From: an uncultured Pseudodesulfovibrio sp.
Lineage (GTDB): Bacteria > Desulfobacterota > Desulfovibrionia > Desulfovibrionales > Desulfovibrionaceae
Direction of reading: 5' to 3'
Length of the DNA: 64,000 bases
Assembly: GCF_963664965.1 (NCBI RefSeq)
Contig: NZ_OY761823.1
Coordinates: 1,250,001 to 1,314,000, forward strand
The position numbers and the translations under genes are program-made. The notes under the pieces were generated by a model, which saw only the letters and a program-made list of their open reading frames with translations, did no database searches and was not told where the DNA came from. Positions 45,804-54,656 of this stretch are shown piece after piece; position 1 is the first letter of the stretch, and the number at the start of each line of letters is the position of its first letter.

Positions 45804-47438
45804 GTGTCGGAGCCGGAAGCTCCGGCGCTCGGCGGACGACTGCCGGTTGCGATAGTCGTCCCCGGAGGCGAAAAAGCCGCCATCTCGACCCTCGGTTGGC
45901 AATCCGTTTACCGGAGTCTCGCCGAGGAACCCGGCTTGGCCGTAGAACGTGTCTTCCCGGACAAGCTGGGACTGACCGATGGCGATGCCCCGAGAACGCG
46001 CGAATCAGATAGCCCACTATCCTCATTCCCTGTACTGGCCTGGAGCATGACGTTCGAGGAGGATTTCCTCATCCTTCCTCGAACGCTCCAGGCAGCGGGC
46101 GTTCCGCCCCTTGCGGCGGAACGCCCGTGCCTTCCTCTCGTCATGGTGGGAGGCCCCCCCGCTTTTCTCAACCCCGCGCCCATCGCGCCATTTGTCGATC
46201 TTTTCTGGGTTGGAGAGGCTGATGATCATTTTGTTCCGTTTTTCGAAAAAATCAGAGAACTCGTGTTTGACGGAGCGGACAAGGAAACCGTCCTTGACGC
46301 CATCAAGGATTTACCCGGTGTCTATGTTCCGGGTAAATCGAAAACGCCGGTAAAGCGCACCATTTCCGGGCCTCCCGGTACGCTCTGCGACCCTGCATTT
46401 TCCTGTTTCATTTCAGGCCGTGCTGCCTTTCGTGACACCCTGCTGCTCGAAGTCAACCGGGGCTGTCCCTATGCCTGCCGGTTCTGCGCCGCCGGGTACA
46501 TCTACCGTCCTCCGAGACATGCGGACATGGACGAACTCAAGCGTATCGTGGAACTGGCCGACCCGCCCAAGGTCGGCCTTGTCGGTACTGCGTTGACAGA
46601 CTGGCCGGACCTGTTGCCGTTCCTGAAATGGCTGCATGGCAAGAAAAAGAAGTTTTCCCTTTCATCCATGCGGGCCGACGGCATAACGGAAGAGTTGCTT
46701 GTCTACCTGCGTGAGCGCGGAATCCGTACCGTGACCCTCGCCCTTGAGGGGGCGAGTGAGCGGCTGCGGCGCATGATGAGCAAGAAACTCGACCCCAAGG
46801 ATTTTCTCAATGCCGTCCGCTTGTGCGCGCGGTATGGCGTCAATCATCTGAAGCTGTATCTCATTGCCGGATGGCCGGGAGAGACCGACGAAGACTACGC
46901 AGAACTGAAAGAGTTTCTTGCGGAGATCATTCGTATCCGGTCCGAAGAGCCGGGTGGTCGAAAGAAGCATTTCATGCGTATTACCATCGGAGTGAGTTCG
47001 CTTGTCCCCAAGCCGTTCACCCCGTTCCAGTGGGCTCCCATGGCGAGTGAGAAAGAGCTTGATTCGCGCATGGCGCAGCTTCGAAAGATCGTCAAGCCGT
47101 TCAAGGGCGTCAAGCTGCACCATGACACGCCGTTTCAGGCCCGGTTGCAGGGCATGCTTGCCCGAGGCGGCGAGGAAATGGCGGACTTCATCCAGCTTGC
47201 CGCGGAAAAAGGCGGCTGGAAAAAGGCGCTCAAGCTATGGGACGGCGACCCCTCGGAGATACTGGACCGGGAACGCGGCGAAGACGAGGTCTTCCCGTGG
47301 GAAGTCATCGATATAGGTGTGAAGCGGGAATACCTCTACAAGGAATGGCTTCGTTCGAAAGAGGCCAAAGTCACGCCCGGTTGCTCGCCCAAGGGATGCG
47401 AATCCTGCCGACTGTGCGGGATGGAGAGCTGGCTGTAA
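45804..47438 (+). CDS. radical SAM protein with B12-binding-like N-domain
   Basis: A 544-residue protein. Residues ~10-190 resemble the cobalamin-binding-like domain of B12-dependent radical SAM proteins (VMVGGPPAFLNPAPIAPFVD). The radical SAM core has the 4Fe-4S motif CPYACRFC in NRGCPYACRFCAAGY, followed by a TIM-barrel with LALEGASERLRRMM. The C-terminal tail has a further Cys cluster (GCSPKGCESCRLCGM), possibly for a second cluster. The substrate is unknown. The only in-frame start after a stop is GTG 45804, without a clear ribosome site. Confidence 0.8.
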   Translation: MSEPEAPALGGRLPVAIVVPGGEKAAISTLGWQSVYRSLAEEPGLAVERVFPDKLGLTDGDAPRTRESDSPLSSFPVLAWSMTFEEDFLILPRTLQAAGVPPLAAERPCLPLVMVGGPPAFLNPAPIAPFVDLFWVGEADDHFVPFFEKIRELVFDGADKETVLDAIKDLPGVYVPGKSKTPVKRTISGPPGTLCDPAFSCFISGRAAFRDTLLLEVNRGCPYACRFCAAGYIYRPPRHADMDELKRIVELADPPKVGLVGTALTDWPDLLPFLKWLHGKKKKFSLSSMRADGITEELLVYLRERGIRTVTLALEGASERLRRMMSKKLDPKDFLNAVRLCARYGVNHLKLYLIAGWPGETDEDYAELKEFLAEIIRIRSEEPGGRKKHFMRITIGVSSLVPKPFTPFQWAPMASEKELDSRMAQLRKIVKPFKGVKLHHDTPFQARLQGMLARGGEEMADFIQLAAEKGGWKKALKLWDGDPSEILDRERGEDEVFPWEVIDIGVKREYLYKEWLRSKEAKVTPGCSPKGCESCRLCGMESWL

Positions 47439-47455
47439 GCCCCGATTGACTTCGT

Positions 47456-47483
47456 TTGTTTTGAGCGACCTCACCCATATAAA
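47456..47483 (+). promoter_or_regulatory. candidate lepA promoter
   Basis: TTGTTT (47456-47461) and TATAAA (47478-47483) are 16 bases apart, about 100 bases before lepA. The -35 match is only fair. Confidence 0.35.
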
Positions 47484-47584
47484 ATAGACAACCTGACCCA
47501 AATGCCTTACAAGAGCATTCCGATACGCCCGAATCGCGGGGTCTTTTCCCGTGGTCGGCGATGAACTCTTTTGAACAGAGAATT

Positions 47585-49390
47585 ATGAGCAAAATTGATA
47601 AAATAAGAAATTTCAGCATCATCGCGCATATTGATCATGGAAAGTCGACTCTGGCTGACCGTATCCTCGAAATCACCGGCATGGTCGGTGATCGTGAGAA
47701 GAAAGATCAATATCTCGACAAGATGGAGCTGGAGCGCGAACGCGGTATCACCATCAAGGCGCAGACCGTGCGTATTCCCTATACCGCCAGTGACGGAGAG
47801 GAGTACATCCTCAACCTGATCGACACCCCCGGCCACGTGGACTTCAGTTATGAAGTTTCCCGTTCGCTGTCGTCGTGCGAAGGCGCGCTGCTTGTGGTGG
47901 ATGCCACGCAGGGAGTCGAGGCGCAGACGCTGGCCAATGTCTATCTTGCCATGGACAATGACCTTGAAGTCATTCCCGTGCTCAACAAGATCGACCTGCC
48001 CAGTGCGGAGCCGGAGCGTATCGCTCACGAGATCGAGGAAGTCATCGGACTGGACTGCTCCGATCCGCTGACCGTCTCGGCCAAGACCGGTGTGAACGTC
48101 GATAAGGTTGTCGAGGCCGTGGTGGACCTGCTGCCGCCGCCTGAAGGCGACCCGGACGCACCGCTCAAGGCGTTGATCTTCGATTCCTGGTACGACTCCT
48201 ATCAGGGCGTTGTCGTGCTTTTCCGCATTCTTGACGGAACGCTCAAAAAGGGAATGAACATCAAGATTTTCTCCACGGGCAAGGAGTTTGAAGTCACCCG
48301 TCTCGGTGCGTTCATGCCCGAGGCCGTGGACATCAAGGACATGGGACCGGGCGAGGTCGGGTTTCTGTGTGCGTCCATGAAAGAGCTTGGTGATGCGCCT
48401 GTGGGCGATACCATCACGCTGGCCGACAATCCGGTGGCAGAGCCGTATCCCGGATTCAAGCCGGTCAAGCCCATGGTGTTCTCCGGCCTGTATCCCATCG
48501 AGCCGTCAGAATATGAAAATCTCAAGGCCGCGCTGGAAAAGCTGCAACTCAATGATGCGGCGTTCAGCTATGAACCGGAAACTTCGCAGGCTCTCGGATT
48601 CGGTTTCCGCTGCGGTTTCCTCGGCCTGCTGCATATCGAAATCATTCAGGAGCGGCTTGAGCGTGAGTTCGAAGCCAAGCTCATCACAACGGCGCCGTCT
48701 GTCATCTACGAAGTGGAGGACGTCAACGGCGAAGTCTTGACCATCGACAACCCGAGCAAGCTGCCGGACCCGACCAAGATTGGCCGTATCAGCGAGCCTT
48801 TCGTGCGGTTGGAAGTGCATGTCCCGAACGATTACGTCGGTGCGGTGCTTGCCCTGTGCGAGGAGAAGCGCGGAATTCAGAAGGACATGGCCTACATCAC
48901 GGAAAAACGTGTGGTCATTACCTATGAGATGCCGTTTGCCGAGGTCATGTACGATTTCTTCGACAAGCTGAAATCATCTACCAAAGGCTACGCAAGCCTT
49001 GATTACGAAATCATCGATTACCGTGACGCCGACCTCGTGCGTCTCGATATTCTCATCAACGGCGATCCCGTTGACGCCTTCTCCTGTATCGTGCACCGTG
49101 AGAATTCGGCCCGGATCGGCAGAGCGCTGGCGCTCAAGCTCAAGCGCTCGATCCCGCGCCAGATGTTCGAGGTGGTCATTCAGGCCGCTATCGGCAACAA
49201 GATCATCGCCAAGGAACGTAATGCTCCCTTCCGCAAGGATGTCACGGCCAAATGCTACGGCGGTGACATCACCCGAAAGCGCAAGCTGCTTGAAAAGCAG
49301 AAGGAAGGCAAAAAGCGCATGCGCCGCATGGGCAATGTTGAAATTCCGCAGGAAGCATTCCTCTCCGTTCTCAAGACGGATGAAGACTAG
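47585..49390 (+). CDS. lepA: elongation factor 4 (LepA)
   Basis: A 601-residue translational GTPase that acts on ribosomes. G1 is [16 protein letters not shown], switch regions [11 protein letters not shown] and [12 protein letters not shown], and [11 protein letters not shown] for G4. The C-terminal LepA-specific domain ([20 protein letters not shown]) is present. ATG 47585 matches the family start and length (E. coli LepA has 599); an ATG eight codons earlier (47561) is possible. Neither has a strong ribosome site. Confidence 0.96.
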   Translation: MSKIDKIRNFSIIAHIDHGKSTLADRILEITGMVGDREKKDQYLDKMELERERGITIKAQTVRIPYTASDGEEYILNLIDTPGHVDFSYEVSRSLSSCEGALLVVDATQGVEAQTLANVYLAMDNDLEVIPVLNKIDLPSAEPERIAHEIEEVIGLDCSDPLTVSAKTGVNVDKVVEAVVDLLPPPEGDPDAPLKALIFDSWYDSYQGVVVLFRILDGTLKKGMNIKIFSTGKEFEVTRLGAFMPEAVDIKDMGPGEVGFLCASMKELGDAPVGDTITLADNPVAEPYPGFKPVKPMVFSGLYPIEPSEYENLKAALEKLQLNDAAFSYEPETSQALGFGFRCGFLGLLHIEIIQERLEREFEAKLITTAPSVIYEVEDVNGEVLTIDNPSKLPDPTKIGRISEPFVRLEVHVPNDYVGAVLALCEEKRGIQKDMAYITEKRVVITYEMPFAEVMYDFFDKLKSSTKGYASLDYEIIDYRDADLVRLDILINGDPVDAFSCIVHRENSARIGRALALKLKRSIPRQMFEVVIQAAIGNKIIAKERNAPFRKDVTAKCYGGDITRKRKLLEKQKEGKKRMRRMGNVEIPQEAFLSVLKTDED

Positions 49391-49449
49391 CGGGCTGCCG
49401 GAAAAGAAAGAAATAGGGCCGCAACACGCCCGTTATCCAAGGAATATAC

Positions 49450-50070
49450 ATGACTCATAAATCCATGAAATCGTTTCGCGACACACTCGAAGCCGTTGCC
49501 ATTGCCCTGCTGCTCGCCTTTGTCATCCGAGCCTTCATCGTTCAGGCCTTCAAAATTCCGTCCGGCTCCATGCTGGAGACGCTTCAGATCGGCGACCACC
49601 TGCTGGTGAGCAAATTCGCTTATGACGTGCGCCTGCCGTCCAATGTCTTCCTTGATACCACTGATGGCAAGGTGCTGTACAAAACCGGCGATCCCGAGCG
49701 TGGTGACATCATCGTGTTTAAGTTCCCCGAGGACGAGAGCAAGGACTTCATCAAGCGTGTCATCGGCTTGCCCGGAGAGACCATCGAGATCAAGAACAAG
49801 GTCGTGTACATCGACGGTACTCCGCTCGACGAACCCTACGTGATGCACACCAAGGCCGAGATGAATCCGATTCGTGACAACTTTGGGCCGTACACCGTCC
49901 CGGAGGACGAATTCTTCATGATGGGCGACAACCGCGAAGGCTCCTACGACTCCCGCTGGTGGGGACCGGTCAAGCGCCAGAAGATCGTGGGCAAGGCCCT
50001 CATCATCTACTGGTCCTGGGGTTCCGTCACTGACATCCGCTTCGGTCGTATCGGAAAGATATTCAATTAA
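49450..50070 (+). CDS. lepB: signal peptidase I
   Basis: A 206-residue inner-membrane serine protease that removes Sec and Tat signal peptides. One N-terminal span (AIALLLAFVIRAFIVQAF), the nucleophile Ser in IPSGSMLETL, the general-base Lys in DFIKRVIGLPGE, and the box E motif MMGDNREGSYDSR. It follows lepA by 59 bases, a common gene order. A terminator lies at 50163-50195. Confidence 0.96.
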   Translation: MTHKSMKSFRDTLEAVAIALLLAFVIRAFIVQAFKIPSGSMLETLQIGDHLLVSKFAYDVRLPSNVFLDTTDGKVLYKTGDPERGDIIVFKFPEDESKDFIKRVIGLPGETIEIKNKVVYIDGTPLDEPYVMHTKAEMNPIRDNFGPYTVPEDEFFMMGDNREGSYDSRWWGPVKRQKIVGKALIIYWSWGSVTDIRFGRIGKIFN

Positions 50071-50075
50071 GGAAT

Positions 50076-50149
50076 GCCTCCGGCGGCTCAAGAACCCTTT
50101 GTAAAGGGTTCTTGAGAATCTCCTAAACTTTTTGGCTCGCCTTCGGCGA
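50076..50149. repeat. dispersed-repeat-like palindromic element after lepB
   Basis: A perfect 14-bp inverted repeat CTCAAGAACCCTTT/AAAGGGTTCTTGAG (50087-50100 and 50103-50116) is flanked by GCCTCCGGCGGC and by a second small hairpin (CTCGCCTTCGGCGAAG). The combination resembles intergenic palindromic repeats commonly seen in Desulfovibrio-type genomes; that part is from memory and is an inference. Confidence 0.5.
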
Positions 50150-50154
50150 AGGAT

Positions 50155-50195
50155 ACAAAAATGGTTCAGGTGTTCATTGCCTGAATCATTTTTTT
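50155..50195. terminator. bidirectional rho-independent terminator
   Basis: An 8-bp stem GGTTCAGG/CCTGAATC (one G-T pair) with a 9-base loop; A and T runs flank it. It ends lepB on the plus strand and the 469-residue gene on the minus strand. Confidence 0.8.
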
Positions 50196-50211
50196 GTAAC
50201 TGAAGAAAGGC

Positions 50212-51621
50212 TTAAAGCATTTTTTTGGAAATTGCTTGAACTGTGTTGCGTCCAGTTCTGTGATCGCTGCTTGTTTTTGAAACCACAACGGTATAGCGAT
50301 GCTCATTCCTGAAATTGAGTTTGTAATGTTTGCCGCCGTTTTCCCTCAGGTGGAAACCAATCTCTTCAAGGCCTGCACGAGTTTTGGCGTCGATTTTTTT
50401 GTAGCTATGCAGCAAGGATTTTAGTTGTGCAAGAATGACCTTTTTTTCTCCGTTGCCACTGTTTGAAGCTATCAGGTCTTCGATGATGTCCCGACGTCGT
50501 GTACCAACTTCACAGTTTCTGACTTCCCTATTCAGGATATCTAACAGCAGGTCAATGCATTCCCCTTTGTACTTATCTTCTTCGCTGCCCCTGATAAGAA
50601 TAGGGGTGCCTGGAATCGGGGTAGTCATTGTGTTACTGTATACCTGCCTGCTGAGCCGCTCTATTTCCTTCTGAGCAAGGGCAAGCTCTTCCTTTTTGGC
50701 GTCCAGTTCCGCGTCGAAGAGTTCCATGTATTTATCAAGCTTAGTAGAGCCTGTCTCCCGCAGTTCCCGCATCTTGAGCTTGGATTTTATTTCCAACAGG
50801 AAGGGCCATGAGCATTCTTGGATGCCTCGGTGAGTTAACAGTGAATCCTTGACTTTCTGGCAGACATCATTCTCGATTTTTCGGGTGTTCGGGGATTTTC
50901 CTCGCTGTACGAAGAACAGCCGGTTCATAGTACCGGGCCAGTATATGCCGACCGCACCGTTGTAGGCGTTGATATCTCGGACTTTTTCTTTCAGGTCGAA
51001 GGAAAAATCCGCGTCTGGCTCGACGAGGATATGCGCCATGCCGGAAAGGCGTTTGGCCAGCCCTTTGGAGTTGATGTTGTGCTGGCCGTTGTTAGGAGCA
51101 CTGACGTAAACTGTGGGCATGATACACCCCAGCTTGTCCTCAATGGCTTTTTGAGCGATATGGGCTTCGCTGTTTTTCAGAAAGATGGGTTTATCGCCGA
51201 CAGGCATGCTCCCGTCATATCCAATGCCCATTTCCTGCATGATGAGTTTCACTATGTACGGCTTGTGACTCTGGTGATCGTCGAGTAGCGGCATTTCCGA
51301 TTCTTTGAAGACTTTGACCGATATCCAATAGGAATTAGGGGTTTTGTGGCCGACGACTTCAGTGACCCAACGGATGGAGTCGTTCTCAGTGAAAGAGTGG
51401 CGGATGCCGCCGATGTTTTCTCCTTCATATTCGTATTTTTGAAAATGGAGGGATTCCGTGGAATTGGAAATGCGGCATTCCTCTGTGAGAGAGAAATCCC
51501 GTTCTATTTCTTTATTTATCGTGGAATGCTGACTGCCGAGCCGCCATTTTTTTCCCAGTAGTATCAATTCGTCTATTGTGGATTTGGGCGAAACAGGAAA
51601 ACAGGTACTGTATGAAAGCAT
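50212..51621 (-). CDS. unrecognised 469-residue protein with HicA-like C-terminal domain
   Basis: I do not recognise the family as a whole. Three parts are visible: an N-terminal ~270-residue globular region (with HILVEPDADFSFDLKEKVRD and GAVGIYWPGTMNRLFF), a coiled coil at about 285-325, and a C-terminal ~75 residues. The last part resembles the HicA/dsRBD-like RNase fold: GFHLRENGGKHYKL, with a His after Gly-Lys as in the catalytic GSH of HicA, then VVVSKTSSDHRTGRNTVQAI. The sequence is visibly lower in G+C than both neighbours. The gene has its own promoter with a palindrome and its own terminator. A toxin or defence protein is an inference. The start lacks a ribosome site. Confidence 0.7.
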   Translation of the reverse strand: MLSYSTCFPVSPKSTIDELILLGKKWRLGSQHSTINKEIERDFSLTEECRISNSTESLHFQKYEYEGENIGGIRHSFTENDSIRWVTEVVGHKTPNSYWISVKVFKESEMPLLDDHQSHKPYIVKLIMQEMGIGYDGSMPVGDKPIFLKNSEAHIAQKAIEDKLGCIMPTVYVSAPNNGQHNINSKGLAKRLSGMAHILVEPDADFSFDLKEKVRDINAYNGAVGIYWPGTMNRLFFVQRGKSPNTRKIENDVCQKVKDSLLTHRGIQECSWPFLLEIKSKLKMRELRETGSTKLDKYMELFDAELDAKKEELALAQKEIERLSRQVYSNTMTTPIPGTPILIRGSEEDKYKGECIDLLLDILNREVRNCEVGTRRRDIIEDLIASNSGNGEKKVILAQLKSLLHSYKKIDAKTRAGLEEIGFHLRENGGKHYKLNFRNEHRYTVVVSKTSSDHRTGRNTVQAISKKML

Positions 51622-51654
51622 ATTATTAAGGGGGGTGTGTGGTTAAAAAAATAA

Positions 51655-51683
51655 ATCATATAGCTCATCCTCTATATGGTCAA
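51655..51683 (-). promoter_or_regulatory. promoter of the 469-residue gene with operator-like palindrome
   Basis: On the minus strand TTGACC (51678-51683), 17 bases, TATGAT (51655-51660). An inverted repeat ATATAG-N8-CTATAT (51658-51677) fills the spacer and enters the -10 box, the usual place for a repressor or autoregulatory operator. The predicted leader is short. Confidence 0.7.
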
Positions 51684-51694
51684 CCACGCTTTCT

Positions 51695-52999
51695 TTATTT
51701 CATCAACCCCGGAACAAACGTCACGAGTGCGGGGCAGGCCATGAGCAGGGCCACGCAGAGGGCGTAGGCGACCATGAAGTAGCTGACGCCCTTGAAAACG
51801 TCCGTCATGGGCACGTCCTTGGCCATGGAGGCCACGATGAATGTGTTGACGCCCACGGGCGGGGTGATGGCACCGAGTGTGGTGACGACGGTGATCAGCA
51901 CGCCGAACCAGAGCGGATCGTAGCCCATGGCGGTCACGACCGGGAAGAAGATCGGGATGGTCACCAGCAGCAGGGCGAGCGCGTCCATGACCATGCCTCC
52001 CACGGCATAGATGAGGCAGATCACCGCGATGATGACGATGGGCGGGATGGGCAGCCCCGCGACCCAGCCTGCGGCTTCGAAGGGCAGGCGCGTGATGGCG
52101 AGGAAGCGTCCGAACAGCACCGCGCCGAGGATGATGACCATGATCATGCAGGATATTTTAAGGGAGTCGTTCACAGCCAGCCAGAATTTTTTGAATGTCA
52201 TCTGGCGCGAGGCAATGGCGATGATGAGCGACAGTGCGGCACCGGCGGCACCCGCTTCGGTGGGGGTGAACAGGCCGAGAAACAGGCCGCCCATGACGAG
52301 TATGAAGATGATGATCATCTCGATGGAACCGGGCAGGGACGCGAGCTTTTCCCTGAAGGTCGTCTTGGGACCGGCCGGACCCCAGTCGGGATGGCGGCGG
52401 CAGAGATACCAGACCGTTCCGAGGAACAGCAGGGTCAGCAGAATGCCGGGGACCATACCGCCCATGAACAGCATGGCGATGGACTGGCTGGTCTGGAGGC
52501 CTATGATGATGAGTACGACCGAGGGCGGGATGACCACGCCGAGCGTCGCGCCTGCGGCAACCGCGCCTGTGGACAGGATCGGGTTGTAGCGGAATTTCTT
52601 CATTTCCGGCAGGGCCACGGTGGACATGGTGGCCGCTGTTGCCGAGTTGGAACCGCAGATGGCGGAAAATCCGGCACAGGCAAGGATGGTGGTCATGGCG
52701 ATGCCGCCCTTGATCTCACCCATCCATGCGTAGGCGGATTTGTATAGCCGTTCGTTGACGCCGGAATAGAAACATATCTGGCCCATGAGGATGAACAGCG
52801 GGATAACGGTCAGACCGTACTTGGAAAAGACGTTCCAGAGTTCGGTTCCGAGCATGCCGGTGGCCGCATTCCAGTTCAGGACATAGGCGAACCCGCCAAA
52901 GCCGATGATGGCCATGGCAAAGCCGACAGGGATGCGGAGGAAAAAGATGGCGACGAGCAGAAGGATGGTGCCGAATATACCGGCTGTGATCGGATCCAT
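51695..52999 (-). CDS. dctM: TRAP transporter large permease DctM
   Basis: A 434-residue polytopic inner-membrane subunit of a TRAP transporter, with about twelve spans. Family blocks: FFLRIPVGFAMAIIGFGGF, AGFSAICGSNSATAATMSTV, GAVAAGATLGVVIPPSVVLI, and LGAITPPVGVNTFIVASMA. It forms the sodium-driven transport channel with DctQ. Its ATG shares one base with the dctQ stop (TAATG). Confidence 0.95.
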   Translation of the reverse strand: MDPITAGIFGTILLLVAIFFLRIPVGFAMAIIGFGGFAYVLNWNAATGMLGTELWNVFSKYGLTVIPLFILMGQICFYSGVNERLYKSAYAWMGEIKGGIAMTTILACAGFSAICGSNSATAATMSTVALPEMKKFRYNPILSTGAVAAGATLGVVIPPSVVLIIIGLQTSQSIAMLFMGGMVPGILLTLLFLGTVWYLCRRHPDWGPAGPKTTFREKLASLPGSIEMIIIFILVMGGLFLGLFTPTEAGAAGAALSLIIAIASRQMTFKKFWLAVNDSLKISCMIMVIILGAVLFGRFLAITRLPFEAAGWVAGLPIPPIVIIAVICLIYAVGGMVMDALALLLVTIPIFFPVVTAMGYDPLWFGVLITVVTTLGAITPPVGVNTFIVASMAKDVPMTDVFKGVSYFMVAYALCVALLMACPALVTFVPGLMK

Positions 53000-53487
53000 T
53001 ACAGCACCTTTTCAGCAGTCAGGGTTTTGAGCGTGTCCACGAAGAGCACGAACGCGAGGGCAAAACATCCGGCGGACGTGGCAAAGACGAACGGGTGGTA
53101 GATGATCATGAGGGTCTCGGATACCTCGCCGGTTTCAACGAGGTAGGCGGCCCATTTCCACGTTTCAAGTCCGGCCAGTACGAAGAAGCCGCAGGAGACG
53201 AGGCTGGTGGCCGCGTCTGCCGTTCTGCGGACGAACATGGGGAAGCGTTTCAGCAGGATGCCCACGGCGATATGCGATTTTTGGCGTTGTGCGAAAGCCA
53301 GTGAAAAGGCCGCGACAACCGCGCCCATGAAGCCCATGAGCTCGAATGTGCCCTGAACCGGCACCCATACGGCGCGCAGCACCATGTTGGCGCAGGCCAG
53401 AAGCATCATGGCTACGAGAAACAGGCCGGCCAGCGTGGTCAGCCCCTTGGCTATGAAGCCGCTTATCTTGTCGAGTGTGTCGATCAT
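52999..53487 (-). CDS. dctQ: TRAP transporter small permease DctQ
   Basis: A 162-residue, four-span inner-membrane protein of the DctQ family: GLFLVAMMLLACANMVLRAV, FELMGFMGAVVAAFSLAFA, then QRQKSHIAVGILLKRFP. It supports DctM. It is between dctP and dctM, with a hairpin terminator at 53495-53528 separating it from dctP. Confidence 0.92.
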   Translation of the reverse strand: MIDTLDKISGFIAKGLTTLAGLFLVAMMLLACANMVLRAVWVPVQGTFELMGFMGAVVAAFSLAFAQRQKSHIAVGILLKRFPMFVRRTADAATSLVSCGFFVLAGLETWKWAAYLVETGEVSETLMIIYHPFVFATSAGCFALAFVLFVDTLKTLTAEKVL

Positions 53488-53494
53488 GGTATTT

Positions 53495-53528
53495 GAAAAA
53501 AGCGCCCTCCGTCTGAACGAAGGGCGCT
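53495..53528 (-). terminator. intercistronic terminator between dctP and dctQ
   Basis: On the minus strand AGCGCCCTTCG pairs with CGGAGGGCGCT (one mismatch), followed by TTTTTT. It probably reduces dctQM expression relative to the binding protein. Confidence 0.8.
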
Positions 53529-53540
53529 GTGCGTACAGGG

Positions 53541-54557
53541 TTACTTGCCGAGTTCGGCTTCGTATTTCTTCTTGAGGGTGAGCATGTCGCTCAGGAGTGC
53601 GTCGGCGTCGTACCCGGCCTTGGCGGCATCGGCTTTCCAGGCCTGTACCAGACCGTCGCCTTGGGCCTTGATCTCGGCGTGTTCGGCAGCGGTCAGCTCA
53701 AAGACTTCCACCTGATACTTGTCTTTGGACCACGCAAGCGATTCCTTGATGTGGTTGTCCAGATATTCGCCGGTCCATGCGGCCTGTTCACGGCCGAGGT
53801 CATCGAGTGCCTTTTTCATGTTCGCGGGCAGGCTGTTCCAGCGCGCCTTGTTCATGATGACGGCAAAGGGGTAGACCGGCAGGTTGGTGATGGTTTCGTA
53901 TCGGCATATTTCCGCGAAGTTGAAGTCCTTGAGCACGTCAAAGGAGGAAACGAGACCCTTGACCACGCCTTTCTGGAGTGCTTCAGGCGTCTGGGACATG
54001 GGCATGCCCACACCCTGCGCGCCGAGGCCGCCGAGGACTTTCAAAATGGAGCCGGATGCTCGCAGTTCCATGCCCTTGAGATCGGCGAGCTGTTTGACAG
54101 GCGTCTTGCTCATGATCTGGGACGGGGCTGAGGTGAACATGGTCAGTACCTTGACGCCCTTGAATTCCTTAGGCTGATACTTCTGGAACATGTCCCACAT
54201 GGTCAGGCTGGCGACCTTGGTGGACGAGAATGCCACGGGCAGGTTCAACACGGACATGGCCGGGAACACGCCGGGATAATAGGCGATGGAAATGCAGCCG
54301 ATGTCGGCCTGTCCCGTCTGCACGCCGCGAAGCATGTTCTTGGCACCGAGCAGGGTGGAACCGGGGAAGGTCTGGACGGTTATTTCACCGTTGGTCCGTT
54401 TCTCGACTTCGGTTTTCCAGTGCTCCATCTGGATGCAGGGGAAGGTCTTGGCGGGCGGGAAATTGGCGTATGTCAGCACGGCTCCGGCCATGGCTGTCGC
54501 CGACATGAGCGCGGCAAGGGTGATGGCCGCAGCCAGCACGGTAATCAATTTACGCAT
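53541..54557 (-). CDS. dctP: TRAP transporter substrate-binding protein DctP
   Basis: A 338-residue periplasmic binding protein. A signal peptide ends near ATAMAGAVL. The DctP fold shows KTFPCIQMEHWKTEVEKRT, GADIG-type QTGQADIGCISIAYYPG, LKGMELRASGSILKVLGGLG and VMNKARW-type VIMNKARWNSLPANMKKAL. The Arg in ELRASG corresponds to the conserved carboxylate-binding Arg, so an organic acid substrate is likely. ATG 54557 follows GAGGAGAGAG; upstream in-frame codons carry no signal peptide. Confidence 0.93.
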   Translation of the reverse strand: MRKLITVLAAAITLAALMSATAMAGAVLTYANFPPAKTFPCIQMEHWKTEVEKRTNGEITVQTFPGSTLLGAKNMLRGVQTGQADIGCISIAYYPGVFPAMSVLNLPVAFSSTKVASLTMWDMFQKYQPKEFKGVKVLTMFTSAPSQIMSKTPVKQLADLKGMELRASGSILKVLGGLGAQGVGMPMSQTPEALQKGVVKGLVSSFDVLKDFNFAEICRYETITNLPVYPFAVIMNKARWNSLPANMKKALDDLGREQAAWTGEYLDNHIKESLAWSKDKYQVEVFELTAAEHAEIKAQGDGLVQAWKADAAKAGYDADALLSDMLTLKKKYEAELGK

Positions 54558-54626
54558 CGGTCTCTCTCCTCTTGGATGATGCATGATCCCCGGCGGACCT
54601 CTCAACTTCCGGCGGAGATACAATGA

Positions 54627-54650
54627 GGGGCGGCTCATGTGAGCCGCCCC
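54627..54650 (-). terminator. hairpin after the FG-GAP gene
   Basis: A perfect 11-bp stem GGGGCGGCTCA/TGAGCCGCCCC with a 2-base centre, seven bases beyond the stop codon at 54657. The following T run is weak (TCATTGTAT), so it may terminate only partly. Confidence 0.55.
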
Positions 54651-54656
54651 GAATTT

